From NCBI RefSeq assembly GCF_014647895.1, contig NZ_BMQB01000009.1, forward strand, positions 1 to 64,000: 64,000 nucleotides of DNA. The letters are read 5' to 3'. This DNA is from Pilimelia anulata. Its GTDB lineage: Bacteria; Actinomycetota; Actinomycetes; Mycobacteriales; Micromonosporaceae. Both the position numbers and the translations under genes were made by a program. The notes below the pieces were generated by a model. It was given only the letters and a program-made list of their open reading frames with translations. It was not told the DNA's origin and did no database searches. This document shows, piece by piece, positions 42,022 through 50,817 of the stretch; within the stretch, counting starts at the first letter, position 1; each line of letters begins with the position of its first letter.

Positions 42022-43646
42022 GCCCCGCGGCGCGGCTCCGCCGGCTCCGCGGGGCGGAGCGTGGCTCGCTGCCGCTGGCCCTGGTGCTGGTCGGCACGGC
42101 GGTGTCGGTCAGCACGGTCGCCCTGTCCACCTCGGTCGTGGAGATCGTGGCCAGCCGGCAGGACGCCCAGCGGGAGGGCTCGCTGGCCGCCGCCCGGACC
42201 GCGCTCGACCTCGCCATCGGCGGCATCCGCGCCGCGCACACCCCCGCCGACGCCACGGCCGGCGACCGGGCGAAGCTGCCGTGCGGGCCGCTGTCGGGCA
42301 CCGACGCGGTCGCCGGCCGATACCGGGTCGACATCCGCTACCTGCGCGCCGACCCACACGGCCGGGCTGACGGGGATACCGCCTGGTGGGCGGCGAACAC
42401 GGTCGCCTGCACCGCCACCGACGGCCCGGCGCAGACGCCGGCGTTCGCGCTGCTGCGCGCCCGCGGCAGCACCAGCGGCAGCGGTGCGCTGGACGCCGCG
42501 CCGGGGCGCAGCGTCTGGGCGACGTACGTGTTCCGGACCATCGACGACATCATCCCCGGCGGGCTGATCCGCGGCTTCGGGGTGAACCTGTGCCTGGCCG
42601 CCGGCGGCACCCCGGCGGCGGGCGTGCCGGTCGTCGTGGCGACCTGCGCCGACGGCGACGCGGGGCAGACCTTCGCGTACCGGCCGGACCTGAGCCTGGC
42701 GCTGACCGCGACGCGCGGGGCGGACGCCCTGTGCATCGACGGCGGCGCGCCGCACGCCGCCGGGGCCGCGGTCTTCCTACGCCGCTGCCTGTCCCCGATG
42801 GCCCCCCGACAGCAGTGGATCTACGAGGACTGGGGCAACTTCCGCGGGACGAACGCGGCCGGGACCGACATCGACGAGTACTGCCTGAACGCCACGCAGG
42901 CCAATGTGGTGAACAGCCCGGTCCGGCTCGGCGTGACGAACCGCGACGACGCCAACGGGCTGGCGCAGTGCGGCCCGTCGGACCCGCTGTACACCGCCAC
43001 CAAGACGTTCGTGCCGGCGCCGACGGCCGGCGCCGGGCGGTCCGGCCCGGCGATGGGGCAGGTGGTCAACCGGCACCAGTTCGGCCGCTGCATCGACGTC
43101 ACCGCCGAGGAGGTGGAGCAGCCGTACCTGATCCTGTGGCCCTGCAAGCAGAAGGCGGTCGGGCAGGCGCACTGGAACCAGCGGTTCACCCTGCCCGCGC
43201 CCTCGGCCACCGCGCCGACCGCCACCGGCCCGGTGGTCGTGGCGGAGTACAACTTCACCGATACCCAGTACCTCGCCACCCACTGCCTGCTCAGCCCCGG
43301 CTCGACGGCGCGCGGCCGGTACGTCCGGCTCGTCACCTGCGACCCGGCCGGCCGCACCCCGGCCGGCACCCGCTGGACGGTCACCCGGGCGACCGACGAC
43401 CCGGCGACCAGCTACCGCATCCGCGAGGCCGACGAGGACGGCGACGGGGTCGAGGAGGGCTACTGCCTGTCCGCCACCGACAGCAGCACCTACCCGGACT
43501 TCCACGAGTTGCAGGACAACCCGCAGTTCGAGATCGGCAAGCTGATCGTGGCGGGGTGCGACGACAGCAACCTGCAGAAATGGAACGCGCCGCCGCAACT
43601 CGTCTCGGCCGACCCACTGAAGGATTTCGGCGAGGGCCCGCGCTGA
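42018..43646 (+). CDS. pilin-like N-terminus fused to ricin-type (beta-trefoil) lectin sequence
   Basis: 542 residues. The start RLRGAERGSLPLALVLVGTA looks like a PilX/class III prepilin-like hydrophobic N-terminus, followed by a helical stretch. From about residue 180 there are ricin-B/CBM13-type elements: NLCLAAGGTPAAGVPVVVAT, LCIDGGAPHAAGAAVFLRRC, the Q-x-W motif in PRQQWIY, FGRCIDVTAEEVEQPYLILW and several further Cys-rich subdomains (YCLNATQ, HCLLSPG, YCLSATD). It would be a surface or pilus-tip sugar-binding protein. GTG at 42018 overlaps the prepilin stop, supporting a joint surface structure. The lectin repeats are divergent, so the domain count is uncertain. Confidence 0.75.
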   Translation: MSPAARLRRLRGAERGSLPLALVLVGTAVSVSTVALSTSVVEIVASRQDAQREGSLAAARTALDLAIGGIRAAHTPADATAGDRAKLPCGPLSGTDAVAGRYRVDIRYLRADPHGRADGDTAWWAANTVACTATDGPAQTPAFALLRARGSTSGSGALDAAPGRSVWATYVFRTIDDIIPGGLIRGFGVNLCLAAGGTPAAGVPVVVATCADGDAGQTFAYRPDLSLALTATRGADALCIDGGAPHAAGAAVFLRRCLSPMAPRQQWIYEDWGNFRGTNAAGTDIDEYCLNATQANVVNSPVRLGVTNRDDANGLAQCGPSDPLYTATKTFVPAPTAGAGRSGPAMGQVVNRHQFGRCIDVTAEEVEQPYLILWPCKQKAVGQAHWNQRFTLPAPSATAPTATGPVVVAEYNFTDTQYLATHCLLSPGSTARGRYVRLVTCDPAGRTPAGTRWTVTRATDDPATSYRIREADEDGDGVEEGYCLSATDSSTYPDFHELQDNPQFEIGKLIVAGCDDSNLQKWNAPPQLVSADPLKDFGEGPR

Positions 43647-43737
43647 CGTCCGGGGTGCCCCGACGCCCCGGCGGAGTGGTCGCCGTCGCACCCGCGCCGC
43701 TGCGCCTTCCGCCGGCCGGGGGCGGCGCGTAGCCTGG

Positions 43738-43936
43738 CGGGCGGTACGGGTTCGCCCCGCCGCCGGACCGATGGCGGGGCGTCGCAAGAGGGAACCCGGT
43801 GGGAATCCGGGACTGCCCCGCAGCGGTATGGGAGAACGACCGCCGTCGAGAACACTGAGCCGACCGGCTCGGGAAGTGACGGTCAGTAGGTGGGCGTGCC
43901 ACGCGCCCGTGCTCCCGAGTCCGAAGACCTGCCCGC
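43738..43936 (+). promoter_or_regulatory. cobalamin (B12) riboswitch controlling metE
   Basis: The conserved core is easily read: GAGGGAACCCGGTGGGAATC, GGGACTGCCCCGCAGCGGTA, the B12-box-like AACACTGAGCCGACCGGCTC with GGGAAG, and the closing CGAGTCCGAAGACCTGCC. It lies about 150 bases upstream of metE on the same strand. Class knowledge: adenosylcobalamin binding represses expression, so the B12-independent methionine synthase would be made only when B12 is scarce. The 5' boundary is approximate. Confidence 0.92.
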
Positions 43937-44085
43937 ACCGGCGCGCTGCGGCGCGCCTGCCGCCGGCCCCGCGGGAGGGCCGCGTGTCGTGCGGGCCGCC
44001 ATGCGGGCGTCCCGCCGCTGCGCGCACCCCTCCCACGTCGGCCCGGCGGGAATGCCAGGGCATTTCGACGAAAGGGAGCACGAGG

Positions 44086-46353
44086 ATGAACGCGACCTCG
44101 TTCGGCGCCACGACGGTGCTGGGTTATCCGCGGATCGGCCCGCGGCGGGAGTTGAAGACCGCGGTCGAGGACTACTGGGCGGGGCGGATCGACGCCACCG
44201 CGCTCACCGACGCGGCCGCCCGGCTGCGCGCCCGGGTCTGGACGGACCTGCGCGACGCCGGGGTGGCGGGCATCCCGTCGGGGACGTTCTCGCTGTACGA
44301 CCACGTGCTCGACACGGCCGTGACGGTCGGCGCGGTGCCGGACCGGTACCGCGGGCCCGGCCGCACCGAACTGGACACCTACTTCGCCATGGCCCGCGGC
44401 ACCGACGACGAGCCGGCGCTGGAACTGACCAAGTGGTTCGACACCAACTACCACTACCTCGTCCCGGAGATCGGCCCGGACACGGCGTTCGCCGCGCACG
44501 CCGGCCGGCTGCTGGCCGAGGTGGCGCAGGCCCGCGGGCTGGGCATCGAGACCCGGCCGGTGCTGGTCGGCCCGGCGACGTTCCTGCTGCTGGCCAAGCC
44601 CGCCCCCGGCGCCCCGGCCGGCTTCCGGCCGCTGGACCGCCTGGACGACCTGGTCGCCGTGTACGCCGACGTGCTGCGCGAGCTGTACCGGGCCGGCGTC
44701 GCCTGGGTGCAGCTCGACGAGCCGGCGTACGTCGCCGACCGCACCCCCGACGAGGTCGCCGCGCTGCGGCGGGCGTACGAGAACCTGGCCGCCCCCGGCG
44801 AGCGCCCGCAGCTCTTCGTGGCCACCTACTTCGGCGAGCCGGGCGACGCCCTGCCGGCCCTGCTGGACACCCCGGTCGAGGCCGTCGGCCTGGACCTCGT
44901 CGCCGGCGCCGGCAGCCTCGCCCGGCTGGCCGAGCGCGGCCCGATGCCGTGGCGCACGATCGTCGCCGGCCTGGTCGACGGCCGCAACGTGTGGCGTACC
45001 GACCTGCGGGCCGCCGCCGCGACCGCGGCGACGCTGCTCGGCCTGTGCGACCGGGTGGCGGTGTCGACGTCGTGCTCGCTGCTGCACGTACCGGTCGACC
45101 TGGCCGCCGAGGCCGACCTGGACCCGGCGGTCCGCGACCGGCTGGCGTTCGCCCGGCAGAAGGTCGACGAGGTCGTCGCGCTGGGCCGCGCCCTGCGCGA
45201 CGGCGTCGACACCCTCCCGCCGCCGGCCCCCGCGGCCCCGGCCGCCTGGCGCGACGACCGGGTCCGCGCCCGCCTGGCCGCGCTGCGCCCCGAGCAGTGC
45301 CGCCGGACCCCGTACGCCCAGCGCGTCCCCGCCCAGCGCGACCGGCTGGGCCTGCCGCCCCTGCCGACCACCACGATCGGCTCGTTCCCGCAGACGCCCG
45401 AGATCCGCCGCGCCCGGGCGGCCCTGCGCGCCGGCACCCTGGACGCCGCCGGCTACGCCGACCGGATGCGGTCCGAGATCGACGCGGTCCTGGCCGTCCA
45501 GGAGCGCCTCGGCCTGGACGTGCTCGTGCACGGCGAGCCCGAGCGCAACGACATGGTCCAGTACTTCGCCGAGCAGCTCGCCGGCTTCGCCGCGACCGCG
45601 CACGGCTGGGTCCAGTCGTACGGCTCCCGCTGCGTGCGCCCGCCGATCCTGTACGGCGACGTGTCCCGGCCGGAACCGATGACGGTCCCGTGGTCGACGT
45701 ACGCCCAGTCCCGCACCGACCGCCCCGTCAAGGGCATGCTGACCGGGCCGACGACGATCCTGGCCTGGTCCTTCGTCCGCGACGACCAGCCGCTCGGCGA
45801 CACCGCCGCCCAGGTGGCGCTGGCCCTGCGCGACGAGGTGCGCGACCTGGAGGCCGCCGGCATCCGGATCATCCAGGTGGACGAGCCGGCCCTGCGCGAG
45901 CTGCTGCCGCTGCGCGAGGGTGCGCACAGGGCGTACCTGGACTGGGCGGTGGCCGCCTTCCGCACCGCCACCTCCGGCGTGGCCGACGCCACGCAGATCC
46001 ACACCCACCTGTGCTACTCGGAGTTCGGCGCGGTCCTGCCGGCGATCGACGCCCTGGACGCCGACGTGACGAGCATCGAGGCGTCCCGGTCCCGGATGGA
46101 GATCCTGGCCGACCTGGCCGCCGCCGGGTACGGGCGCGGGGTCGGCCCGGGCGTGTGGGACATCCACTCGCCGCGGGTGCCGGAGCTGGCCGAGGTGGTC
46201 GCGGCGCTGCGGGCGGCGGTGGCGGCGGTACCGGCGCAGCGGGTGTGGGTGAACCCGGACTGCGGGTTGAAGACGCGCGGGTACGCCGAGGTGGAGCGGT
46301 CGCTGGCCAACCTGGTCGAGGCGGCGCGGGAGGTGCGGGCGACGCTGCCCTGA
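44086..46353 (+). CDS. metE: cobalamin-independent methionine synthase MetE
   Basis: 755 residues, the usual length. Transfers the methyl group of 5-methyltetrahydrofolate-polyglutamate to homocysteine. All four zinc ligands are present, at the same numbers as in the E. coli enzyme: His641 and Cys643 in HTHLCYSEF, Glu665 in SIEASRSRME and Cys726 in NPDCGLKTRGY. N-terminal landmarks are VLGYPRIGPRRELKTAVEDY and EMTKWFD-like LTKWFDTNYHYLVPE. ATG at 44086 has AGGGAG 8 bases upstream. Controlled by the riboswitch in its leader; this implies the strain can also obtain B12 and probably has metH elsewhere. Confidence 0.97.
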   Translation: MNATSFGATTVLGYPRIGPRRELKTAVEDYWAGRIDATALTDAAARLRARVWTDLRDAGVAGIPSGTFSLYDHVLDTAVTVGAVPDRYRGPGRTELDTYFAMARGTDDEPALELTKWFDTNYHYLVPEIGPDTAFAAHAGRLLAEVAQARGLGIETRPVLVGPATFLLLAKPAPGAPAGFRPLDRLDDLVAVYADVLRELYRAGVAWVQLDEPAYVADRTPDEVAALRRAYENLAAPGERPQLFVATYFGEPGDALPALLDTPVEAVGLDLVAGAGSLARLAERGPMPWRTIVAGLVDGRNVWRTDLRAAAATAATLLGLCDRVAVSTSCSLLHVPVDLAAEADLDPAVRDRLAFARQKVDEVVALGRALRDGVDTLPPPAPAAPAAWRDDRVRARLAALRPEQCRRTPYAQRVPAQRDRLGLPPLPTTTIGSFPQTPEIRRARAALRAGTLDAAGYADRMRSEIDAVLAVQERLGLDVLVHGEPERNDMVQYFAEQLAGFAATAHGWVQSYGSRCVRPPILYGDVSRPEPMTVPWSTYAQSRTDRPVKGMLTGPTTILAWSFVRDDQPLGDTAAQVALALRDEVRDLEAAGIRIIQVDEPALRELLPLREGAHRAYLDWAVAAFRTATSGVADATQIHTHLCYSEFGAVLPAIDALDADVTSIEASRSRMEILADLAAAGYGRGVGPGVWDIHSPRVPELAEVVAALRAAVAAVPAQRVWVNPDCGLKTRGYAEVERSLANLVEAAREVRATLP

Positions 46354-46420
46354 CCGTGTCGGGGGCCGCCCGTGGCGCGGGCGGCCCCGCTGGCCGCGCG
46401 GGTGCGCCAGACTTCGGTGC

Positions 46421-46786
46421 ATGCCGATCCCGCAGGATGCCGCCGCCCGGCCGCCGTACCTGCCTTCGTACGGCCCGCGTCGTGCGGGTCCGCGAGCAGG
46501 ACTGCGAGGTGTGGAGCCGGGGTACGGTCAGCTCGGTCGCCTTCGCCCCGATGTTCCCCGGGCCGCGGGTGGAGCGCGTGTCGCCGGGTCACCCGGTCGC
46601 GCTCGCCGCCGGGCCGGACGGCGCGGGCGTCGTGCTGTGGCGGTGGTACGACGCCGTGGTGCTGGGCACGGACGGCGACGCGGTCCGGCTGCGGGAGCCC
46701 GCGCACGGCGAGGTGCTCGCCCGGGCGACGTCGCCGCGTTCTATACCGAGAAGGGCTTTTGGCCGGCGGTGTTCGAGCGGCGCTGA
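46421..46786 (+). pseudogene. frame-broken small gene, family not recognised
   Basis: The N-terminus (MPIPQDAAARPPYLPSYGP) and C-terminus (GDVAAFYTEKGFWPAVFERR, stop at 46784-46786) lie in one frame. The middle, about 46485-46725, reads as protein with strong GC3 bias only in the +1 frame (EQDCEVWSRGTVSSVAFAPM, GAGVVLWRWYDAVVLGTDGD). Two compensating indels, one near 46480 and one near 46730, would restore a protein of about 120 residues. Either decay or two sequencing errors. It lies 67 bases after metE. Confidence 0.6.
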
Positions 46787-46790
46787 CGGG

Positions 46791-47429
46791 TCATTCCGAG
46801 TCGAGCCGATCGGTCGTGGCTACCGGTTGGCGGAGAATGGTGCGGAGCTTCCCGGGTGCGACTTTGCGGGCGTCGCTCAAATAGATCTCGTGGTGCTTGC
46901 CGACCATCCGGAAGCCGTTGGCCGGGATGAACTCGCGGTGCATCCGGGCCAGCGTTTCGGCCTCGTCGTCGTACGGGCCGACGTGGAGGGTCTGCACGCA
47001 GCGGCCCTCGGCCAGCGATTCGAGCCGGACGTCGCCGAGTCGCCGCGGGCTCGCCCTGGCGGCAACCCGGTCGCGCGCCGCGCCGAACATGTCGCGGTCG
47101 ATCCAGTCCGGGATCATGATCATGAGCGTCCAGTCCCATCGGGACTTGTCGCGCGACCCCGTGAACGCGTCCATGTCGGCGGCCCACCACAGGCCCTCCA
47201 GGGGCATGACGACGTGGTCGCGGCCGAGGAATTGCTTGCTGGCGAACTTCAGGCCGTAGGCCAAGGGGTAGAGGGCCTCGGCCGCGTCCGCGAAGGCCCG
47301 GCCGGTGTTGGGGTCGCCGTGCCCGTCGACCATGAGGTAGCGGAGGTCGGGGACATCGACGATCCGGAACCGGCCCTGCCGCGCACGATAGGCGTCGATC
47401 TCCTTCTTGAAGTCGACCTTGCCCGTCAT
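46791..47429 (-). CDS. GyrI-like small-molecule-binding domain protein
   Basis: 212 residues: FRIVDVPDLRYLMVDGHGDP, PLEGLWWAADMDAF, WDWTLMIMIPDWIDRDMF, CVQTLHVGPYDDEAETLARM and FRMVGKHHEIYLSDARKVAP. This is the SOUL/GyrI-type fold of AraC-associated effector domains, here as a stand-alone protein without a DNA-binding part. Such proteins bind hydrophobic cations or drugs, and a few have hydrolase activity. ATG at 47429. Its stop is 5 bases from the end of the broken gene on the other strand. Confidence 0.85.
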   Translation of the reverse strand: MTGKVDFKKEIDAYRARQGRFRIVDVPDLRYLMVDGHGDPNTGRAFADAAEALYPLAYGLKFASKQFLGRDHVVMPLEGLWWAADMDAFTGSRDKSRWDWTLMIMIPDWIDRDMFGAARDRVAARASPRRLGDVRLESLAEGRCVQTLHVGPYDDEAETLARMHREFIPANGFRMVGKHHEIYLSDARKVAPGKLRTILRQPVATTDRLDSE

Positions 47430-47575
47430 TGCCTGCCCCGCAACGCCACCACCGACGCCCCTTCCGCCCGCTGGCTCCCCGCCCGAATGGTGAATTCGCG
47501 CCGCCGGCCCAGCCGTCTCACGAATGCCGTCCCGCCCGGCCGGGTGCCGACCGCCGCCGGCACCCGGGGGCCACG

Positions 47576-48100
47576 TCAGTAGACGAGTTCCTGCCGGCCG
47601 GGCGCGAGGACGAGCGTCCCCACTTCGAGAACCTGGTCGGTCGCGGCGTCGCGCACGATCCGCAGAATCGTGATGACGAACGGCGCATCGAGCCGGAGTG
47701 CGGCGACCTCCTCGTCACTCGCCGCGCGGCCGCCGACGATGTCGGACTCGGCCAGTGTGTGCCCGGCGTCCTCAAGTCGGCTGTACATGCCGCCCGGCCC
47801 GGTGTCGGGCTCGGCGAGAACCGGGAGCGCAGCGGCCACGTCCGACGGGCAGAACGACGTCGCCAACTGCAGTACGCGATCGTCGGCGGACATCAGGCGG
47901 GCGCGGGCCAGCAGCGGCGTACCGGCGGGAACGCCGAGCACCTTCGCCACCTCGGCGGGCGCGGGGCGCTCGCGGTCGATGGTGGTGGTGACATCCGGCC
48001 GTACACCCGCGTCAAGGAGATCGGCATAGAACCCGCGCTGCTCGGCGTGGACGGCCCGGTTACGGGCAAGACGCCGGATGGGTTCGGTGGTCGCGGTCAA
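47576..48100 (-). CDS. UTRA effector domain of a GntR/HutC regulator, lacking the DNA-binding domain
   Basis: 174 residues. VHAEQRGFYADLLDAGVRPD, AKVLGVPAGTPLLARARLMS, LQLATSFCPSDVAAALPVLA and LRLDAPFVITILRIVRDAA are the UTRA ligand-binding fold. The expected 65-residue winged helix in front is absent. I choose TTG at 48100, with AGGAG 5 bases upstream, giving the start (M)TATTEPIRRLARNR; further upstream the codons lose GC3 bias. It may be a truncated remnant or an effector-only protein. The surrounding genes are also broken, which favours a remnant. Confidence 0.7.
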   Translation of the reverse strand: MTATTEPIRRLARNRAVHAEQRGFYADLLDAGVRPDVTTTIDRERPAPAEVAKVLGVPAGTPLLARARLMSADDRVLQLATSFCPSDVAAALPVLAEPDTGPGGMYSRLEDAGHTLAESDIVGGRAASDEEVAALRLDAPFVITILRIVRDAATDQVLEVGTLVLAPGRQELVY

Positions 48101-48296
48101 GGCTACTCCTGCTCGAAGTCGACCATACTTTTCGGCGCCTCGCCCGAACGTCACCAGCGATGGCCCTCCGCCCCGACAGGCTCCGCGACAGGCTGATGCC
48201 TCAGCGCCGCCATGGTAACAACGCAATGGCCTCGAGAAGTCCGGAGTTCGACGCGGTCGCACCCACGACCGACGCGCGGGATATCGATGCGGTGTT

Positions 48297-49087
48297 GTGC
48301 CGGAGATGCCGCGGCGGACCAGGCGCGAGCGGATCCCGCTCTTCGGCGTGCGGCTCGTCACCGGGGGCACGCTGGACGGCGCCGCCGCGCACCTGGCACA
48401 CGAGGACCTCGCCCACGTGGCGCTGCTCGCGGCCGAGCGGGCGTCGACCGCGGCCGACGACCGGATCGGGCACGCCGCGATCCAGGCCACCCGCTCCTGG
48501 GTGCTGTCCCGCCAGGGGCTGTGGAGCAAGGCCGAGCACCTCGCCGTCGACACCGCGGCGGACATCGAACCCGCCCTGTCGAGCGCCCCGGTGGAGCAGG
48601 TCGCGGTGTGGGGCGAGCTGAGCGGTACGCCGCGCTCGCGCTGTCGCGCGCCGGCCGCCACAGCGAGGTCGCCGAGGTCATCGCGCTGCTGCGGTGGCCG
48701 CTCAGCGGGTGGCCCTCGGCGCGCGGACCCGGGCGATCGGCACCGCGTTCTCCCCCACCGTCGTCGCCATGCGCGGGGGTCGACGCGGCGAACTCCGCCG
48801 GCGACTACCGCCGGGCCCTGGACCTGGCGCTGCGGGTGGAGCGGCCCGAACGCACGCCGCCCGCCATGCACTCCCGGTACCTGTTGAACGTCGCCCGGGC
48901 GCAGACCTGCGATTGGCGCTCGGCGGACGCGGTGGGCACGCTGCTGCGCGCCGAACAGGTCGCACCGGAGGCGCTGGCGCACCAGACCGTGGCCAGGATG
49001 ATCGTGGGCGAGCTTCTCCCCCGGCGGAACCGCCACCGACTGCCCGGCCTCGCCCCACTCGCCGCCCGCCTCCGCGTCGCCGCCTGA
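48297..49087 (+). pseudogene. decayed XRE/TPR-type regulator (C-terminal sensor part)
   Basis: Three reading frames must be joined to recover one protein. 48297 to about 48620 encodes EDLAHVALLAAERASTAADD and WVLSRQGLWSKAEHLAVDTA. Then +2-phase sequence encodes ALALSRAGRHSEVAEVIALL. About 48695-48770 reads TRAIGTAFSPTVVAMRGG in the remaining phase. Finally RALDLALRVERPERTPPAMH and SADAVGTLLRAEQVAPEALA run to the stop at 49087. This pattern is the sensor half of actinomycete helix-turn-helix regulators with TPR-like repeats. The DNA-binding N-terminus is missing. At least three indels, so a genuine pseudogene is likely. Confidence 0.75.
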
Positions 49088-49139
49088 CCATCGGGCCACG
49101 CCTGTGGCGGCGCCCCTGGCCCGCCGAGGTGCGCGGACT

Positions 49140-49151
49140 TACGCTCGACGT
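49140..49151 (+). promoter_or_regulatory. -10 element placed for a leaderless mRNA
   Basis: TACGCT at 49140-49145 occupies exactly -12 to -7 relative to the ATG at 49152, and there is no Shine-Dalgarno sequence. The same hexamer at the same distance precedes the ArsR gene at 51683. Confidence 0.5.
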
Positions 49152-50381
49152 ATGACCCACGACCCGCTGCGGCTGCCGACGCTGACGACCGGGCAAAGGA
49201 TCAAGGTGTACCGCACTCGACGGGGTATGACCCGTCCGGTGCTGGCGGGGCTCGTCAGCCGAAGTGTGGAGTGGGTCAAGAGCGTCGAGACGGGAAAGAT
49301 CCACCCGCCCCGGCTCGGGATGCTCAACCAGATCGCGAAGACACTCAACGTCCCGGTGACCGAGCTGCTGGACGCCGACCAGCAGCCCTCGGCCAATCTG
49401 AGTGGACCGCGCCAGCCCGACCTTGATCGGGTCCGCGACGCCCTGAACCCGATCGAGCCGATCGAGCCGATCCCGCTCGCCGCGCTTCGCGCCGAACTGG
49501 ACGCCGCCTGGCGAGTCCGGGACACCGACCCGAACCACCGGAGCGCCATCGGCCCCAGAGCCGCACGCCTACTGGCGGTGGCCCATGCCTGTGTCCGGGC
49601 GCAGGAGACCCGCTCGGACCGCATGAGGGCGTACGCGCTGATGGTCGAAGCATGCGGGCTGGGGCAGAACTTCGCGGCCTTCCAGTCCGGCGCGGCGGAC
49701 GTGCTGTGGCGACTGGTGGAGCGCAACCTTATTGCCGGACATGACGGCGGCAGCAGGACGGCCCTCGGTGTGTCCGCCCGCTGGGCGTCCATCGCGCATC
49801 GCGAGGCCGGCAGTTGGGATGCCGCGCATGCGCTCCTCGACCGGACCATCGACGAGCTGGAGCGCAACGCCGACGACGCCGATCACGCCTTCCTCGCGGC
49901 GCTGGGAGCGCTGCACAGCGAGAAGGCTGTCACGTTCGCGCGGGCCGGCGAGACCGGTCGGTCCCTGCGGCACCTCGACCTGGTAACCGCGGTCGCAGCA
50001 CGCCTGCCGCACGGCTACTTCTACGCGCCCATCAGCTTCGGCAGGTCCGACGTGCGGGTGTCGGCTGTGCAGATCGAAGTCGAACTGCGGCAGCCCAACG
50101 GAGCTCTGCGTGCCGCGGCGCGTGCGGAGCGGGATGGCGCCGTACCCTCGCGGCCGCGGTGGGCGCGCCACCACGTCGATGTGGCGCGGGCGCATCAGTT
50201 ACGGGGCGAGTACGACGAGATGGCTCGCGCGCTGCGGGCGGCGCATCGCATCAGCCCGCAGTCGGTGGTCTACAGCCCCATCGCACGCAAGCTCGGCATG
50301 GACCTGCTCGAAACCCGCGGCCAACGCGAGCTGGCTCGGGAGGTGGCCGTCCTGGCCGGCCTCACCGACACAGCCGGGTAG
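49152..50381 (+). CDS. XRE-family regulator with TPR-like C-terminal domain
   Basis: 409 residues. The helix-turn-helix at about 14-70 reads GQRIKVYRTRRGMTRPVLAG, SVEWVKSVETGKIHPPRLGM, LNQIAKTLNVPVTELL. After a linker with a tandem IEPIEP, the rest is helical repeats (SARWASIAHREAGSWDAAHA, LGALHSEKAVTFARAGETGR) as in actinomycete regulators that sense small molecules or peptides. ATG at 49152 with a leaderless-type promoter. It lies directly upstream of a chain of small genes on the same strand and is the natural candidate to control them. GC content is lower than in the metabolic regions. Confidence 0.88.
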   Translation: MTHDPLRLPTLTTGQRIKVYRTRRGMTRPVLAGLVSRSVEWVKSVETGKIHPPRLGMLNQIAKTLNVPVTELLDADQQPSANLSGPRQPDLDRVRDALNPIEPIEPIPLAALRAELDAAWRVRDTDPNHRSAIGPRAARLLAVAHACVRAQETRSDRMRAYALMVEACGLGQNFAAFQSGAADVLWRLVERNLIAGHDGGSRTALGVSARWASIAHREAGSWDAAHALLDRTIDELERNADDADHAFLAALGALHSEKAVTFARAGETGRSLRHLDLVTAVAARLPHGYFYAPISFGRSDVRVSAVQIEVELRQPNGALRAAARAERDGAVPSRPRWARHHVDVARAHQLRGEYDEMARALRAAHRISPQSVVYSPIARKLGMDLLETRGQRELAREVAVLAGLTDTAG

Positions 50382-50426
50382 CGTTCCTACCTTTTGTAGC
50401 GGGTCGAACACCATAGCTGCGTTCGC

Positions 50427-50567
50427 ATGTGGTGGTTGATCCCCGGTCTCTTGATCGGATTCTCGCTCGGGTTCCTGTTCACCAAGATCAGGAATCGATG
50501 GTGCCCGGCCTGCGGCGGTTCCACGTTGGCGCTACGACCGGAGCGGGACAGTGCTGCGGACTGGTGA
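50427..50567 (+). CDS. 46-residue membrane protein with CxxC knuckle
   Basis: MWWLIPGLLIGFSLGFLFTK forms one membrane helix, followed by a short cytoplasmic tail IRNRWCPACGGSTLALRPER ending in SAADW. The C-P-A-C-G motif looks like half of a zinc ribbon. It overlaps the next gene by 17 bases in another frame, as in a compact operon. No clear ribosome site; it starts 45 bases after the XRE gene. No family recognised. Confidence 0.6.
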   Translation: MWWLIPGLLIGFSLGFLFTKIRNRWCPACGGSTLALRPERDSAADW

Positions 50568-50787
50568 CCGCTTGCTCCTCCACGAGGGTGAGTACCGACG
50601 TGGGCGGGACCTGATCGCGGTCGAGATCCTCGCTGTGGGCGCCCTTCGGTTGGACGGCTCGGGCTACTGGCTTCCGGTGAAATGCGCCCGGACCACGCCG
50701 CACGCACCGCCGGAGGTCCGCTTCATCGAGATCAGATCGGCCTCGATTCCGCTTGCCAGGAGCAGAGCGGCCACCGCACCGAAGTGA
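50551..50787 (+). CDS. small hypothetical protein (78 aa)
   Basis: MLRTGDRLLLHEGEYRRGRD, then LIAVEILAVGALRLDGSGYW and LPVKCARTTPHAPPEVRFIE. Mostly beta-strand, SH3-like in appearance; no signal peptide. GTG at 50551 has GGAG about 7 bases upstream. It lies between the CxxC membrane protein and the secreted-protein gene. Not recognised. Confidence 0.6.
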   Translation: MLRTGDRLLLHEGEYRRGRDLIAVEILAVGALRLDGSGYWLPVKCARTTPHAPPEVRFIEIRSASIPLARSRAATAPK

Positions 50788-50817
50788 CAGCGCACCATCC
50801 TGAGGGGAGGATCGTTC

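Noticed and set aside
43381..46422. A 1013-codon minus-strand open frame across metE
   Set aside because: The plus strand encodes full MetE with all zinc ligands; the antisense translation is compositionally biased with no recognisable fold.
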